DNA of 64,000 nt. Source: Tetraselmis striata. Its lineage: Eukaryota > Chlorophyta > Chlorodendrophyceae > Chlorodendrales > Chlorodendraceae. The DNA lies in contig VCJN01000126.1 of the NCBI GenBank assembly GCA_006384855.1, forward strand, positions 1 to 64,000. The letters are read 5' to 3'. Within the stretch, counting starts at the first letter, position 1. Each line of letters begins with the position of its first letter. A program made the position numbers and the translations under genes. This document shows, piece by piece, positions 62,981 to 64,000 of the stretch. Under the pieces are notes generated by a model that did no database searches, had not been told where the DNA came from, and saw only the letters and a program-made list of their open reading frames with translations.

Positions 62981-64000
62981 CTGCAATGCCACGACGGCGT
63001 GAGTAAAGCTTGAATGTTGGCTCTGATTGTCATTATATGTAGTGATGAAATGTATGATGATTGATAGACGCTCACCCGTACCTCGTGTGCACCCCTCTCC
63101 CCGTATTGGGGACAGTGCGCGTGGTACGACTACCGCACCGGTATGTGGCAGGCCGGAATGGTTTCTCATTGATGGGAAGAAAATCATTATCTTCATCAGC
63201 TACGAGTCAGTCCCCACGACAACCTGGCCCAGGTGATAATCCATAGACACGCTTAACAAGAGGATTAAATTTTCGAGCACGCTTACTCCGGGGACGAATC
63301 CCCACACTTAATTTGCGCAACCCTTGGCAACCCTTATTGTATTCGTCGAGAACGGTAGCGCGGAGCCTCGTACGCTGGATGTTTGAGGGCGCCCAAACTT
63401 AGGCCATATGGTAATCTATCATATTTTAGTTAACACTACAGTCCTCCACAAAAGTCGTTGGATATTTTCATGGGAGTACTTTTCATTGGATTGCATGGGG
63501 TCGATAAACCCGCGCATAGTTCATGCCGTTGCAGCCATTGATAGTAAATATGTGACAAAAGGTGTACATTGTCTGCTCGGGCAATGCAAAGTGTTTGTGG
63601 CTAGCACATAGCACATGTTGTGTGGTGACACCAAAACAACATGGATTGTAAAACTGGTCTGTGGTTGGTTTGAATGCATGATATGCAAATAGTTTGATAG
63701 GAAGGAGGTCGTTTTTTCTCGCATGGCGGCGGAGATATATAAGCTTGCAGACTCTCCTATGCTGCTCGGCACATGCTTTGGGATATATATTTGGCCATCT
63801 ACCTGCCCGTATGCGAATACGCAATGTGGCAGTCTGCCCTATTGAAAGCAGAACTTTTGTAATCGCGTTTTAATTCATATCAACTCGACGTTGTATTAGA
63901 TTGGACGTCAAGACGGAATATGAAAGCCTGTGAGCAGGCCTATTACCGTGTGCTGCGTTTAGATTTGGATTCTAATACAACGGCAAGTTGTTGTGATTCT
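62981..64000. other. 3' flank of the ChAPs gene, no further gene seen
   Basis: AT content rises after 63000. No conserved frame; the small ORFs at 63027-63246 and 63483-63824 have no family features. No element ends or shared repeats were recognised. The ChAPs 3' UTR should occupy the first few hundred bases. Confidence 0.45.

Noticed and set aside
1..64000. CRISPR array, bacterial operon or giant-virus insertion
   Set aside because: No regularly spaced identical short repeats with unique spacers, no operon-like gene packing, and no capsid, packaging ATPase or viral polymerase genes; host genes are intron-rich and eukaryotic.

Overview
The window looks like nuclear DNA of a eukaryotic microalga, most likely a green alga of the Chlamydomonas/Volvox type. 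The evidence is GC-rich coding sequence, short introns with clear GT..AG ends in conserved genes, many dinucleotide repeats and poly-G/poly-C runs, and tyrosine-recombinase (YR) retrotransposons with split direct repeats like Volvox Kangaroo and Chlamydomonas TOC1. The species cannot be fixed from sequence alone. There is no sign of bacterial or organellar DNA, no CRISPR array and no confident tRNA or rRNA gene.

Host genes, left to right: a Topors-like RING protein (8267-9333, +, 2 exons); the TRAPP subunit TRAPPC5/Trs31 (10246-11424, -, 5 exons); a secretory-pathway glycosyltransferase of the Nucleotid_trans type (13129-18120, +, about 13 exons, one in-frame stop in my model); an intronless CaMK-like protein kinase (33773-34777, +); a class III PLP aminotransferase (35615-38134, -, 3 exons); and a ChAPs-family (exomer-type) TPR protein (54521-62980, +, about 22 exons). 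Two of them, TRAPPC5 and ChAPs, act in Golgi trafficking, and the glycosyltransferase is a likely Golgi resident, but they are far apart and nothing shows a common regulon.

The rest is a transposon mosaic. At 1016-8052 a hAT-type element with a perfect 8-bp target duplication carries an intact-looking YR retrotransposon (1151-7003) with A1-ORFs-B1-A2-B2 repeats. At 27368-31904 is a decayed integrase-type (Ginger-like) DNA transposon whose ends are arrays of about ten 14-bp palindromes each. At 26722-27050, 32216-32492 and 32820-33192 are miniature LTR elements (TRIM-like), two with exact 5-bp target duplications. At 42100-45276 is a broken YR-type element keeping only RT/RNase H; at 50811-54015 is another with Gag and YR but no RT. 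Between them lies a decayed non-LTR retrotransposon (about 46398-50687) whose C-terminal part carries a PD..ExK nuclease-like motif. A 185-bp satellite (22537-24500), a small TIR element (25428-26249) and several duplicated blocks fill the gene desert from 18.1 to 33.7 kb.

No multi-gene system was found. The most unusual items are the palindrome-array transposon, the RT-less and YR-less pair of YR-type elements, the non-LTR element with its nuclease-like domain and recurrent flanking motif, the miniature LTR elements, and C-tracts placed just after 5' splice sites.
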